From: an uncultured beta proteobacterium
Lineage (GTDB): Bacteria > Pseudomonadota > Gammaproteobacteria > Burkholderiales > Burkholderiaceae
Direction: 5' to 3'
Assembly: GCA_903867305.1 (NCBI GenBank)
Contig: CAIPQU010000060.1
Location: forward strand, 1 to 33,648
Length of the DNA: 33,648 nt
Shown here: in pieces, positions 16,429-24,623 of the stretch
Layout: each line of letters begins with the position of its first letter
Position numbering within the stretch: the first letter of the stretch is position 1
Translations under genes and position numbers: made by a program
The notes under the pieces: model-generated
Seen by the model: only the letters and a program-made list of their open reading frames with translations
The model's database searches: none
Told to the model about the DNA's origin: nothing

Positions 16429-17412
16429 ATGAAAAAACTATTCCATTCTCTGTTGGTTGCAAATATATTCTTATTGGCAACCACTAATTTTGTGCAAGCG
16501 CAAAACATCGTATGGCCACAAAAAGTAATCAAAATTATTGTGCCCTTTGCACCTGGCTCTTTTACGGATACCGCAGCTAGAGTTGTTGGTGCAGAGATTA
16601 CGAAACATACTGGCCAAACAGTGATCGTTGATAATAAAGGTGGCGCAGGAAGCACCCTTGGAACCGACGCACTCGCCAAATCTAGTCCGGATGGATATAC
16701 ATTTTTGCTAACCGATAATTCATTTGCTGTATCAAGCGCACTTTACGATAAATTACCTTATCAACCTAGTAAAGATATCGTTCAGGTTTCACTAGTAGCA
16801 GAGGCTCCTGCAGTTTTAGTAGCACGCTTAAATTTACCGCAGAAAAATGTAAAAGATCTAGTTCATACTGCCCAACAAAATCCGAATGCTTTTAGTTTTG
16901 GTTCTGGTGGTATTGGCTCTTCAGCACATCTTGCTATGGAAGCCTTTCTCAGTCAAAACAATATAAAAATGACACATATTCCTTTTAAAGGAATTGCGAG
17001 CGCCATCATGGATGTTGTTGCTGATCGTGTCGATTTAGCCATTGGAAGTGTAGGCTCTACCGCGCCATTCATTAAGGATGGCAAACTGCAAGGTCTTGCT
17101 CTAAGCGGTAGCCATCGTAACCCACTCATCCCTCAAGTACCAACATTTGCTGAGGATGGCTTTCCAAATTACAAAATGATGTATTGGTTTGGAGTAATGG
17201 CTCCAGCAGGAACGTCGCCAGATATTATCAAAAAAATGAATCACGAAATTGCTTTAGCTGTTCAAACGTCACAAGTGATGGAAGTATTTAAAGGCGCTGG
17301 TGTTACCCCAATCTCTAATTCACCTGCTGAGTTTTCTAAAATTGTAAAAGACGAAAGTCAAATGTGGGCAGACATTATTAAAAAATCTGACATTAAAGCA
17401 AATCTCAATTAA
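16429..17412 (+). CDS. Bug2: TctC-family periplasmic solute receptor
   Basis: The protein is 327 residues from ATG 16429, which has AAAGG just upstream; an earlier in-frame ATG at 16411 lies inside the previous gene. The signal ends VQA-QN. Family blocks are IKIIVPFAPGSFTDTAARVV, DNKGGAGSTLGTDAL, SPDGYTFLLTD, HIPFKGIASAIMDVVADRVD and IPQVPTFAEDGFPNY. The usual PGG loop is PGS here, which may shift ligand preference. It is the third gene of the BNR, isomerase, Bug and lactonase operon, so its ligand is probably the substrate of those enzymes. Confidence 0.92.
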   Translation: MKKLFHSLLVANIFLLATTNFVQAQNIVWPQKVIKIIVPFAPGSFTDTAARVVGAEITKHTGQTVIVDNKGGAGSTLGTDALAKSSPDGYTFLLTDNSFAVSSALYDKLPYQPSKDIVQVSLVAEAPAVLVARLNLPQKNVKDLVHTAQQNPNAFSFGSGGIGSSAHLAMEAFLSQNNIKMTHIPFKGIASAIMDVVADRVDLAIGSVGSTAPFIKDGKLQGLALSGSHRNPLIPQVPTFAEDGFPNYKMMYWFGVMAPAGTSPDIIKKMNHEIALAVQTSQVMEVFKGAGVTPISNSPAEFSKIVKDESQMWADIIKKSDIKANLN

Positions 17413-17428
17413 TCAATCAAGGAATCGT

Positions 17429-18292
17429 ATGTCTTTTGACCCCGCAGAAAAAGTCCTGTTTCAAGCCCCACCACTTGCCTGTGATGCTCACTTTCATGTT
17501 TTTGGGCCGGCGGAACAATACCCCTACGGCTCTGATCTTCGATATGCACCACCCTATGCCCCATTAGAAGAATATTTCAAGCTTACTAAACACTTGGGTA
17601 TTCATCGTTATGTCTTTGTTCAACCAAGCGCTTATGGACGAGACAATTCTTGTATGCTTGATGCCATGAAAGAAGTCGGTGTTGCACATTGTCGAGGTAT
17701 TGTAGATATTGATGAAAATGCCCCTGACTCACTTCTTGCAAGTATGAATGATGTAGGAGTTCGAGGAGTGCGGGTGAATGTCAGCCCAGTATTTCCTGTC
17801 ACTACAGGACTTGCAGATCAATTGAAATCACGGATTGATATTTTGGCAAAACGTTGTACTGAAATTGGTTGGCACCTTGATTTTTTATTACCTGGATGGC
17901 TTACAGCAGAATTAATGCCTGTTTTAGAGCAGCTTGAGCTGCCATTTTCAATGGCGCATATGGGTATGAACCTGGCAAAAGATGGCGTCGAAGCACCTGG
18001 ATTTGTGTCATTCCTCAAATTACTCAAAAGTTCAAATCGTTTTGCGTACGCAAAATTCACTGGAATTTACCGCATGTCGAAAACTCCAGGATTTATCGAT
18101 GCAGATCCATTAGCGAAAGCTATTATCGAAGCAGCTCCTGATCGTATTATTTGGGGTAGCGACTATCCACACTTATCCTTCGGCGATAAAAGCTCTGTTG
18201 AACTATTTAATCTTCTGAGTCGTTGGACGGATGATGAAAAAATTCTAAAACTGATCCTTGAAGATAATCCTGCACAATTATTTGGTTTTTAA
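17429..18292 (+). CDS. Amidohydrolase related to 2-pyrone-4,6-dicarboxylate lactonase (LigI-like)
   Basis: The 287-residue TIM-barrel hydrolase begins with CDAHFHVFGPAEQYPYG, close in pattern to LigI (DAHxHVFGP, then YxPP). Other catalytic positions are SMAHMGMNLA (His on strand 5) and IWGSDYPHLSF (Asp on strand 8). VFVQPSAYGRDN matches the substrate loop of the family. LigI opens pyrone dicarboxylate in the protocatechuate 4,5-cleavage route. Here the substrate could be another lactone or dicarboxylate. AAGGA five bases before ATG supports the start. It is the last gene of the operon, 16 bases after Bug2, and overlaps the convergent aldolase stop by four bases. Confidence 0.83.
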   Translation: MSFDPAEKVLFQAPPLACDAHFHVFGPAEQYPYGSDLRYAPPYAPLEEYFKLTKHLGIHRYVFVQPSAYGRDNSCMLDAMKEVGVAHCRGIVDIDENAPDSLLASMNDVGVRGVRVNVSPVFPVTTGLADQLKSRIDILAKRCTEIGWHLDFLLPGWLTAELMPVLEQLELPFSMAHMGMNLAKDGVEAPGFVSFLKLLKSSNRFAYAKFTGIYRMSKTPGFIDADPLAKAIIEAAPDRIIWGSDYPHLSFGDKSSVELFNLLSRWTDDEKILKLILEDNPAQLFGF

Positions 18293-19086
18293 ATTTGGAT
18301 TTTTTTCACCTGATTCGCTTTTTCAGTAGCAATCGCGGTTAAAAACCCAATGTCAGTTCCGGTAGAGACGTATCTCGCTCCCATTTTGACAAACTGATCA
18401 ACCAAATCAGGGCGGGATGCAAGACCTCCAACACCACACCACTTATGATACTTTTGACATAAGCGTATTGTCAGTTCATAGGCCTCACGAAGCCGAATAT
18501 GGTCATATTGACCTGCAATCCCCATATCGGCTGTTAAGTCGTTTGTACCAATCAGGACAATATCAACACCATCTGTCGCAATAATCTCCTCAGCATGGTC
18601 CAAAGACTCCACACTCTCAAATTGCACAATTACCATCGTATTGGCATTCATGACTGGATAAGCTTTTGTTGCTGGGAAAGAACGGTAGCCAAGGTGCGGT
18701 AATGCGCCCGCTGCTGACCTTTCACCCATTGGAGGGAATTTTACTGCAGCAACCACTGCTGAGGCTTCTTTAGCACTCCGAACATGTGGGGCAATGATAC
18801 CTAGTGCACCAACATCAAGAACTCTTGAAATCCACTCAGGCGTATTTGCTGGCACCCTTACAAAAGGGGCTAATCCAATCTGTAATGCAGCCATACAAAT
18901 TTGACTCGTTGTCTCTAAAGAAAAACTACTATGCTCTAAATCAACATAGATCGAATCAAATCCTGCGGTCTTTGCTATTTGAGCAATTTCAATACCTTTG
19001 ACCAAACGAATCGACATTGAAGAAACGACCTGATTATTTTGCAGGCGACTTAAAAGCTGATTTTGTAAGATATCTCCAGGTTCCAT
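18289..19086 (-). CDS. HpcH/HpaI-family aldolase
   Basis: Class II pyruvate aldolases of this family cleave 4-hydroxy-2-oxo acids to pyruvate or oxaloacetate plus an aldehyde. Motifs are AGFDSIYVDLEHS (Glu-His), PFVRVP, APHVRSAKEA, VQFESVESL (metal Glu) and IGTNDLTADMG (metal Asp). The protein is about 265 residues from ATG 19086, which has AAGGA about 12 bases upstream; a GTG at 19122 in the same frame adds 12 residues. It is convergent with the LigI-like gene (four-base overlap) and divergent from Bug3 across about 130 bases. It is well placed to finish a ring-cleavage or polycarboxylate pathway shared with the neighbouring operon. Confidence 0.87.
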   Translation of the reverse strand: MEPGDILQNQLLSRLQNNQVVSSMSIRLVKGIEIAQIAKTAGFDSIYVDLEHSSFSLETTSQICMAALQIGLAPFVRVPANTPEWISRVLDVGALGIIAPHVRSAKEASAVVAAVKFPPMGERSAAGALPHLGYRSFPATKAYPVMNANTMVIVQFESVESLDHAEEIIATDGVDIVLIGTNDLTADMGIAGQYDHIRLREAYELTIRLCQKYHKWCGVGGLASRPDLVDQFVKMGARYVSTGTDIGFLTAIATEKANQVKKIQI

Positions 19087-19215
19087 ACGAAGCTTTATTC
19101 CTTTTAAATTGATCTTGATCACAACATGTTAATCTAGATTGCCTAAAAGCTACTATTTTACAGTTTGAGTTGTTTACAATAAACGGATTTAAGTACTCCC
19201 TATAAAGGGCTTCCT

Positions 19216-20187
19216 ATGAAAAAATTGATCCCACAAAAATTTCTGATGTTATTTTTGCTCATTTGTAGCACTTGTATCTTCGGACAAAACTATCCTAATA
19301 AACCAGTAACCATCGTTGTTACCTATGCTCCAGGTGGTCTTGGAGACATGCTCGCTAGACAATTAGCTGATCAGCTCACGCAACGAACAAAACAATCCTT
19401 TATTGTTGAGAATAGGCCAGGTGCCACAGGAGCTCTTGGATCAAGGTATGTAGCAAAGTCAAAAGCAGATGGCTATACTCTGCTACTTGGCCAAACTGGA
19501 GAAATGGTTATCAATACCTTGGTCTCGAAAGATCTTGGTTATGATCCTTACCAAGACTTTAAAGGCGTTGCATTAATTGGGGAAGCCCCTTTGACGCTTG
19601 TCGCACCTCTTAGCGCTCCCTACAACAATCTCAACGAATTTATACAGTACGCAAAATCACAACCGAATAAATTAACGTATGCATCCTCTGGAACAGCTAC
19701 ACCTGGCCACCTAGCAGCGGCCACGCTGTGCCAACTGGCGGGAATTAATCTCAGTCATGCTCCCTATAAGGGGGCTAGTCAAGCGATGACCGACATTCTG
19801 GGAGCCCATGTCGATATATTCTTTGCTAGCACTCCTTCAATAGTTCAATTTATTGATGGTAAAAAAGTTAAATCTTTAGCCATTTCATCTTCAAAACGCA
19901 TCAATATTTTTCCTCAATTACATACGGTGGCAGAGGATGTTGGTAAAGACTTTAGTTTTACCCTTTGGGGTGGTATTTTTGCGCCCGCAGATACTCCTGA
20001 GCCTATTTTGCAATCTCTTAATACCATGATCAATACTATCTTGATTGATCCAAGCTTCAAAAAACAATTAGAAAATGAAGGTATTAGTATTCGGCAAAAT
20101 AGTCGAGAAGAGTTTGCTCAATTTCATCGATCCGAGTTAGTTAATTATAAAAAAAGCACACAGTCTCTTAATTTAAAAAGTGAATAG
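19216..20187 (+). CDS. Bug3: TctC-family periplasmic solute receptor
   Basis: The 323-residue receptor has a hydrophobic signal (MLFLLICSTCIFGQ). Bug blocks are YPNKPVTIVVTYAPGGLGDM, ENRPGATGALGSRYVAKS, DGYTLLLGQTG, HAPYKGASQAMTDILGAHVD and FPQLHTVAED. AAAGGG six bases before ATG is a good ribosome-binding site. It is the first gene of a two-gene unit; the isocitrate/isopropylmalate-family dehydrogenase starts eight bases after its stop. That coupling suggests a hydroxy-dicarboxylate ligand that the dehydrogenase then oxidises. Confidence 0.93.
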   Translation: MKKLIPQKFLMLFLLICSTCIFGQNYPNKPVTIVVTYAPGGLGDMLARQLADQLTQRTKQSFIVENRPGATGALGSRYVAKSKADGYTLLLGQTGEMVINTLVSKDLGYDPYQDFKGVALIGEAPLTLVAPLSAPYNNLNEFIQYAKSQPNKLTYASSGTATPGHLAAATLCQLAGINLSHAPYKGASQAMTDILGAHVDIFFASTPSIVQFIDGKKVKSLAISSSKRINIFPQLHTVAEDVGKDFSFTLWGGIFAPADTPEPILQSLNTMINTILIDPSFKKQLENEGISIRQNSREEFAQFHRSELVNYKKSTQSLNLKSE

Positions 20188-20195
20188 ATTTTATT

Positions 20196-21257
20196 ATGAA
20201 AATTGTAATGATTCCAGGGGACGGTATTGGTCCAGAAACCATGTCTGTATGTACCAATGTTTTAGAAACCATTTCAGAAAAATTACATCTTGATCTTGAG
20301 CTAATTCCAGAAATAGCGGGGCATGATAGCCTCAAAAAAAATGGGGCTACCGTCACGGAAGAGTTATTAGCAAAAGTAAAAGTATCCGATGGTTTGATAC
20401 TCGGACCTATGGCGACCTATGATTTTAAGGATGAAACGAAAGGTGAAATTAACCCTTCGAAATTTTTTCGTAAAAAATTAGATCTCTATGCAAATATTCG
20501 TCCTGCAAGAACTTACCCAAAAGTTCCAACGAGAATGAATCCTTTTAATTTAGTCGTTGTTCGTGAAAATACTGAAGGGTTTTATGCTGATCGAAATGTT
20601 GAATCTGGCAATAGTGAAATTTTAGTAACACCTGGCGTCGGAATTTCTTTACGACGCATTACTCGTGAGTGCTGTCTGAGAATAGCGAAATCAGCTTTTG
20701 AGTTGGCGATGACGAGAAAAAAGCACGTCACTCTTGTGCATAAACATAATGTGCTTAAAATTACCGATGGTATCTTTTTAGATTGCTGCGCTGAAGTGGC
20801 TAAACTGTATCCGGAAATTCGGGTAGATGATTTTATTGTGGATGCTATGATGGCGCATGTGGTTCGCAACCCAGAAAATTTTGATACGATTGTGACCACT
20901 AATATGTTTGGTGATATTTTGTCAGATCTTACTGCAGAACTGTCCGGTAGTTTAGGCCTTGGAGGATCGCTCAATGCGGGAGATCGATACGCAATGGGAC
21001 AAGCAGCACATGGCTCGGCGCCAGATATCGCTGGACAAGATCTTGCAAACCCATTTTCGATGATTACCTCAGCAAGTATGCTATTAAATTGGTTAGGCCA
21101 AAAACATCAACTTCCTCAATATCTTCAAGCAGCAAAATTGATTGATCAAGTAACCGAGCAAGCAATTGAAGCTCAAGAAGTTACGAAGGATATTGGTGGT
21201 CAATTTAGTACAAGCGAAACGGGAAAGCGCTTTGTTCAACGACTGCGTGCTATGTAG
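20196..21257 (+). CDS. NAD-type isocitrate/isopropylmalate-family beta-decarboxylating dehydrogenase
   Basis: The 353-residue enzyme belongs to the family that oxidises and decarboxylates (2R,3S)-hydroxy diacids: isocitrate, 3-isopropylmalate, homoisocitrate, tartrate or D-malate. Visible motifs are IPGDGIGPE, VVRENTEGFYADRN, LVHKHNVLKITDG (catalytic Lys), the metal-binding block TNMFGDILSDL, and AAHGSAPDIAGQDLANP. The HGSAPDI form is typical of NAD-dependent rather than NADP-dependent members. The substrate-loop sequence does not identify a single substrate. Its place eight bases behind Bug3 argues for catabolism of an imported hydroxy diacid rather than leucine or TCA function. Its end overlaps the convergent lipoprotein gene by eight bases. 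Confidence 0.88.
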   Translation: MKIVMIPGDGIGPETMSVCTNVLETISEKLHLDLELIPEIAGHDSLKKNGATVTEELLAKVKVSDGLILGPMATYDFKDETKGEINPSKFFRKKLDLYANIRPARTYPKVPTRMNPFNLVVVRENTEGFYADRNVESGNSEILVTPGVGISLRRITRECCLRIAKSAFELAMTRKKHVTLVHKHNVLKITDGIFLDCCAEVAKLYPEIRVDDFIVDAMMAHVVRNPENFDTIVTTNMFGDILSDLTAELSGSLGLGGSLNAGDRYAMGQAAHGSAPDIAGQDLANPFSMITSASMLLNWLGQKHQLPQYLQAAKLIDQVTEQAIEAQEVTKDIGGQFSTSETGKRFVQRLRAM

Positions 21258-21957
21258 TGTAAGCTCTTAGCTCGTAACGAAAATAATCTTCACGATAATC
21301 TATGCGGCGCCTACCACTAGAGATAAAATATTTGCCATTAGTTTCTCTCACCACCCATCTCCCGACTGTTGGGGCGAACCAGTAAATATCTGTCCTTGAT
21401 GATTCTAGTCTATTGGAATCATGATGAACAAAATAGATATACTTTTCAATTTTCACCGTATCAAAACTTCCGCTTTCCAAATGCACTCTCTCCCATCCCC
21501 GTTGTTGCATAAAAATTTGCATACTTAAGACATATGAGGATTGATTGGCATGGTACAGCGTTTTAAACTGTGTTGATCTTATTTGATTCAAAGGATCAAG
21601 CCATATTGGGACAGGGTTATCGTAAGTTTGCAAATAATCCCAATACGGATCTACCTTCACATATCCTCTAGTAGTTTGCACTTCTGAGGGTAATTCTTTT
21701 TTACTACCTAAGCGGGAAATAATAATTTGCTGATCCTGTATGGTAGAAATTTTTTCATTAAACACATCAACAACTTCAGAATTATATTGATTGATTTGTT
21801 GATATTGCCAAGACTGACCGATGCGCGGCGCAAATAAACCCACTTGATCAGGTGAGTGAATTTTCTCCGTGGAGATTTTTTTTAAAACTGGGATAGAACA
21901 TCCCCACAAAGGCAAAGTAGCCAGATGGGCCAGAAAAATTCTTTTAGAGTGAATCAT
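21250..21957 (-). CDS. Predicted lipoprotein of unknown function at the end of the UbiD operon
   Basis: I do not recognise this 235-residue protein. It has a short signal ending in a lipobox-like LWGC (Cys near residue 20), so it is probably a lipoprotein. The rest is rich in aromatic residues and beta-strand pattern (QSWQYQQINQYN, RTDIYWFAPTVGRWVVRET), with a basic Tyr-rich C-terminus and no membrane helix. The TDIYWFAPTVGRWVVRE segment resembles a strand pair in lipocalin-like or DUF3108-like outer-surface proteins; that similarity is weak. ATG 21957 has AGAG six bases upstream and is preferred to TTG 21960. It starts 33 bases after the UbiD stop on the same strand, so co-transcription is likely. 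Confidence 0.6.
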   Translation of the reverse strand: MIHSKRIFLAHLATLPLWGCSIPVLKKISTEKIHSPDQVGLFAPRIGQSWQYQQINQYNSEVVDVFNEKISTIQDQQIIISRLGSKKELPSEVQTTRGYVKVDPYWDYLQTYDNPVPIWLDPLNQIRSTQFKTLYHANQSSYVLSMQIFMQQRGWERVHLESGSFDTVKIEKYIYFVHHDSNRLESSRTDIYWFAPTVGRWVVRETNGKYFISSGRRRIDYREDYFRYELRAYTT

Positions 21958-21990
21958 CAAGAACTCTTCGGCCCATATAAATTTTACTAA

Positions 21991-23643
21991 TTAACTTTTT
22001 CTTGGAACAGGGCTATTGGGTATTGCATTTTCATCTCGGCGAGCAATATAGTCTTCATCTCTTTCCATCCAAAGCCCTTTGGTTGCTTGCGAGGCATTAT
22101 GATCCCACTCTTCTGACCAATCCCCTAAATCATATCCATACCAAGGAGATTCAGGTCGAAGTTCCGGTAAACCTAACTTTTCCCATAAGACCTTCGCATT
22201 TTCCATATATTCTTTTTTAGGTAATGCGAGGGGTGGCATTGGATATTTCATCGTTGCATCGATCAACATCGCAGAATCGATCTCTGGGGTATATTCACTT
22301 CTTGGTCCATGTCCCATTTCACGATAACGAATAATTTGTATATCTTGCGCAGGATCACATCGATAAGACATCGCCCAAAGTACGGCGTCAATATTATTGG
22401 GATCAATATCCTCAGTAACGGCAATGACGTATTTTCCAATAGCCGCCTGCAGGGTCATCGTGCCGTTTAAACCTCGCCATACTTCGGTTTTAGAAGTCCC
22501 TTTAGCAAACTGTAAAAAAACAACTTTTCGAAGATTAGTTAAGGCTTCATGAAGGACTACCTTCTTAATGCCTTTAATCGATAAACGATTTTTTAAATGA
22601 GCTAAATAGAGTGGCTCATAAGCAAGCTTTTTAATGACACTGGATTCACTTGGAGTGACCTGAGAAATAATGGACATGATCGTCGCTTTTTTACGCCGTG
22701 TAATAGCGGTAACGGTCACAGCAGTATTAAAGTCCTCCAGCGCAACGTAGCCATGGGACTCACCAAAAGGCCCTTCCGGCTCTAAAAATGCCGTATCAAC
22801 ATAACCTTCAATCACGACTTCCGATTCAGCTGGCACAAGAATATCGACCGTATGCGCTTTGACGGCACGAATTGGTTCTCCAGCTAAACCTCCAGCAACC
22901 GATAATTCATCCAAACCTAAAGGAAGCTTTTGAGGTCCCTGAAAATTAACAAATGGAGGGCAGCCAATCACAATTGCAACTGGCATTTTTTGACCACGCT
23001 CTTTATACTTTTTCCAGTGTTCCAACCCTCCAGCACGCAGATTCGCTAGCATCATCATACCTAGTCGTGTGGGAGATTTAATTTGCCCACGATACGTTCC
23101 CATATTTTGTATACCAGTATCTGGATCGCGGGTGGTCACGCACGCCGCAGTAATATAAGGGGCAGCATCAAAGCCTGGCGTTGAAATCGGGAAAGGTATT
23201 GACTCCAGTCCATTGCCGGGGCCCTCTAAATCTTTACCCTGAATGATGATTTCGTGACAAGGCGCATCATCACTATTAACAATAACAGGAGGAATGGGAT
23301 GCGCAATCGCTTTTTCCCAAGCAGGTCCAATATCATCAAAACTAGGGACATTCATACCAATGCGATAAATTTCTGGATTTGCAGCTAAGGCACCAACAAC
23401 GACATCAATATCGTAACGTCGACCATGACTATCGACTACATTGGTAAACAAAAAAGCTTTTCTTTTATTCTCAGGTATCCCACCACGAAATTGCCAGCGA
23501 ACTAGGGGATGTAATTCGGTATCTTTATTGACTGGCTCAGTAATACGGCATAAAAGACCCGCTTGATCTAAACGCTCCATATGCTGCCCTAAATCGACAT
23601 ACCCGTACTTTGGTTTTTCTAAATTTTTATTATCTTGACTCAT
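21991..23643 (-). CDS. UbiD-family prenylated-FMN (de)carboxylase
   Basis: UbiD enzymes reversibly decarboxylate aromatic or alpha,beta-unsaturated acids with prenylated FMN. The protein is 550 residues from ATG 23643, with GAGGAG at good spacing upstream; an in-frame TTG at 23658 is unlikely. Features are an N-terminal domain with VGALAANPEIY, the prFMN-binding segment YRGQIKSPTRLGM, and the strongly conserved EGPFGESHGY near residue 290 with its catalytic Glu. The C-terminal domain contains MSYRCDP. Length is usual for aromatic-acid decarboxylases of the family. The prenyltransferase UbiX is not in the window. It sits behind Bug4 (20-base gap) in the Rieske dioxygenase operon, so it probably removes a carboxylate from the same aromatic substrate series. 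Confidence 0.9.
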   Translation of the reverse strand: MSQDNKNLEKPKYGYVDLGQHMERLDQAGLLCRITEPVNKDTELHPLVRWQFRGGIPENKRKAFLFTNVVDSHGRRYDIDVVVGALAANPEIYRIGMNVPSFDDIGPAWEKAIAHPIPPVIVNSDDAPCHEIIIQGKDLEGPGNGLESIPFPISTPGFDAAPYITAACVTTRDPDTGIQNMGTYRGQIKSPTRLGMMMLANLRAGGLEHWKKYKERGQKMPVAIVIGCPPFVNFQGPQKLPLGLDELSVAGGLAGEPIRAVKAHTVDILVPAESEVVIEGYVDTAFLEPEGPFGESHGYVALEDFNTAVTVTAITRRKKATIMSIISQVTPSESSVIKKLAYEPLYLAHLKNRLSIKGIKKVVLHEALTNLRKVVFLQFAKGTSKTEVWRGLNGTMTLQAAIGKYVIAVTEDIDPNNIDAVLWAMSYRCDPAQDIQIIRYREMGHGPRSEYTPEIDSAMLIDATMKYPMPPLALPKKEYMENAKVLWEKLGLPELRPESPWYGYDLGDWSEEWDHNASQATKGLWMERDEDYIARRDENAIPNSPVPRKS

Positions 23644-23663
23644 TACAACTCTCCTCAACTCAA

Positions 23664-24623
23664 TTATTCGGGCTTCACGTTCGCTTTTGTATAAACATCT
23701 TTATTACGCTTGAATTCTTGGGCAATATGTTTCGCAGTATCTTCTGGAGATTCCCACGTTGCAACAACGCCTAAATCTAACAATCTTTTTTGTAAGTCCG
23801 TGTCCTGACTCACCTGCTTCATTTGAGCGCTGATTTTATTCGTAATATTGGTAGGAACCCCCTTAGGCCCCCAGAAACCATAAGAATTTTCTATTTCAAA
23901 TCCTGGCATACCAGCTTCTGCAGTTGTTGGAATCTCTGGTGCCCCAATGAAACGCTGCTTTGATGTTACAGCTAATGCTCGTAATTTTCCAGATTTAATA
24001 AAAGGTAGGACGGCAAGTGGTGTGACAGTCATCAAATTAACATGGCCACCAGCTAAATCAGTCACCGCAGGACCAGTACCACGATAATTAATCGTTGGTA
24101 TTGAAATGCCAATCCTTGATTTAAATATTTCTGCACCCAGTTGCGGTGATGATCCAGCGCCTGAAATAGCAAAATTAAAACGTTTTGGCTCTAACTTAAT
24201 TTCTTCAACTAACTGTGTCAAATTGGTAGCTTTGACCAAGTCTGTATTTACGACGAACAATAATGGTGCCTTTGCCACAAGGGCAATCGGTGTGAAGTCA
24301 TTAATCGCATCATAAGGTACGGATTTAATGACTAATGAAGCCATGGAGTGCACGTCGGCACTGAATAACAATGTTGTTCCATCGGGTTTTGCTTTAGCTA
24401 CTTGGGAAGCACCAATCACCCCACTACCACCACTAACATTTTCAACAATCCAATTCTCATTAAATTTGTCACTGATGTACTTACTATAAACTCGTGCAAT
24501 ATTATCGACGTTACCACCAGGGGCATAAGGTACGATCACTTTGATGACATTACTTTGCGCATTGGCAAAATGATTGAAGACAAATAAAGCAACCCCAAGT
24601 ATGACTACCCATTTTTTTTTCAT
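23664..24623 (-). CDS. Bug4: TctC-family periplasmic solute receptor
   Basis: The 319-residue receptor has a signal ending ANA-QS. Bug blocks are IKVIVPYAPGGNVDNIARVY, ENVSGGSGVIGASQVAKA, PDGTTLLFSAD, TINYRGTGPAVTDLAGGHVN and IPTTAEAGMPGFE. Its ATG overlaps the upstream crotonase stop by four bases (ATGA), so it is translationally coupled inside the dioxygenase operon. The coding start contains a run of nine A after ATG. It is one of two receptors in the same operon, which may allow two related ligands or a change in import with growth phase. Confidence 0.92.
   Translation of the reverse strand: MKKKWVVILGVALFVFNHFANAQSNVIKVIVPYAPGGNVDNIARVYSKYISDKFNENWIVENVSGGSGVIGASQVAKAKPDGTTLLFSADVHSMASLVIKSVPYDAINDFTPIALVAKAPLLFVVNTDLVKATNLTQLVEEIKLEPKRFNFAISGAGSSPQLGAEIFKSRIGISIPTINYRGTGPAVTDLAGGHVNLMTVTPLAVLPFIKSGKLRALAVTSKQRFIGAPEIPTTAEAGMPGFEIENSYGFWGPKGVPTNITNKISAQMKQVSQDTDLQKRLLDLGVVATWESPEDTAKHIAQEFKRNKDVYTKANVKPE

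Noticed and set aside
19172..19184. Inverted repeat GTTTA-CAA-TAAAC between the HpcH/HpaI aldolase and Bug3, as an operator
   Set aside because: A 5-base arm is expected often by chance in AT-rich DNA and no regulator gene is nearby.
20582..20974. Open frame of 130 codons on the minus strand inside the dehydrogenase gene
   Set aside because: It is a shadow of a conserved enzyme; its translation shows no family features.
24612..24620. Run of nine A directly after the Bug4 start codon, as a possible phase-variation tract
   Set aside because: Lys-Lys-Lys after Met is normal for a signal peptide in an AT-rich genome, and a nine-base run is too short to argue for phase variation without population data.
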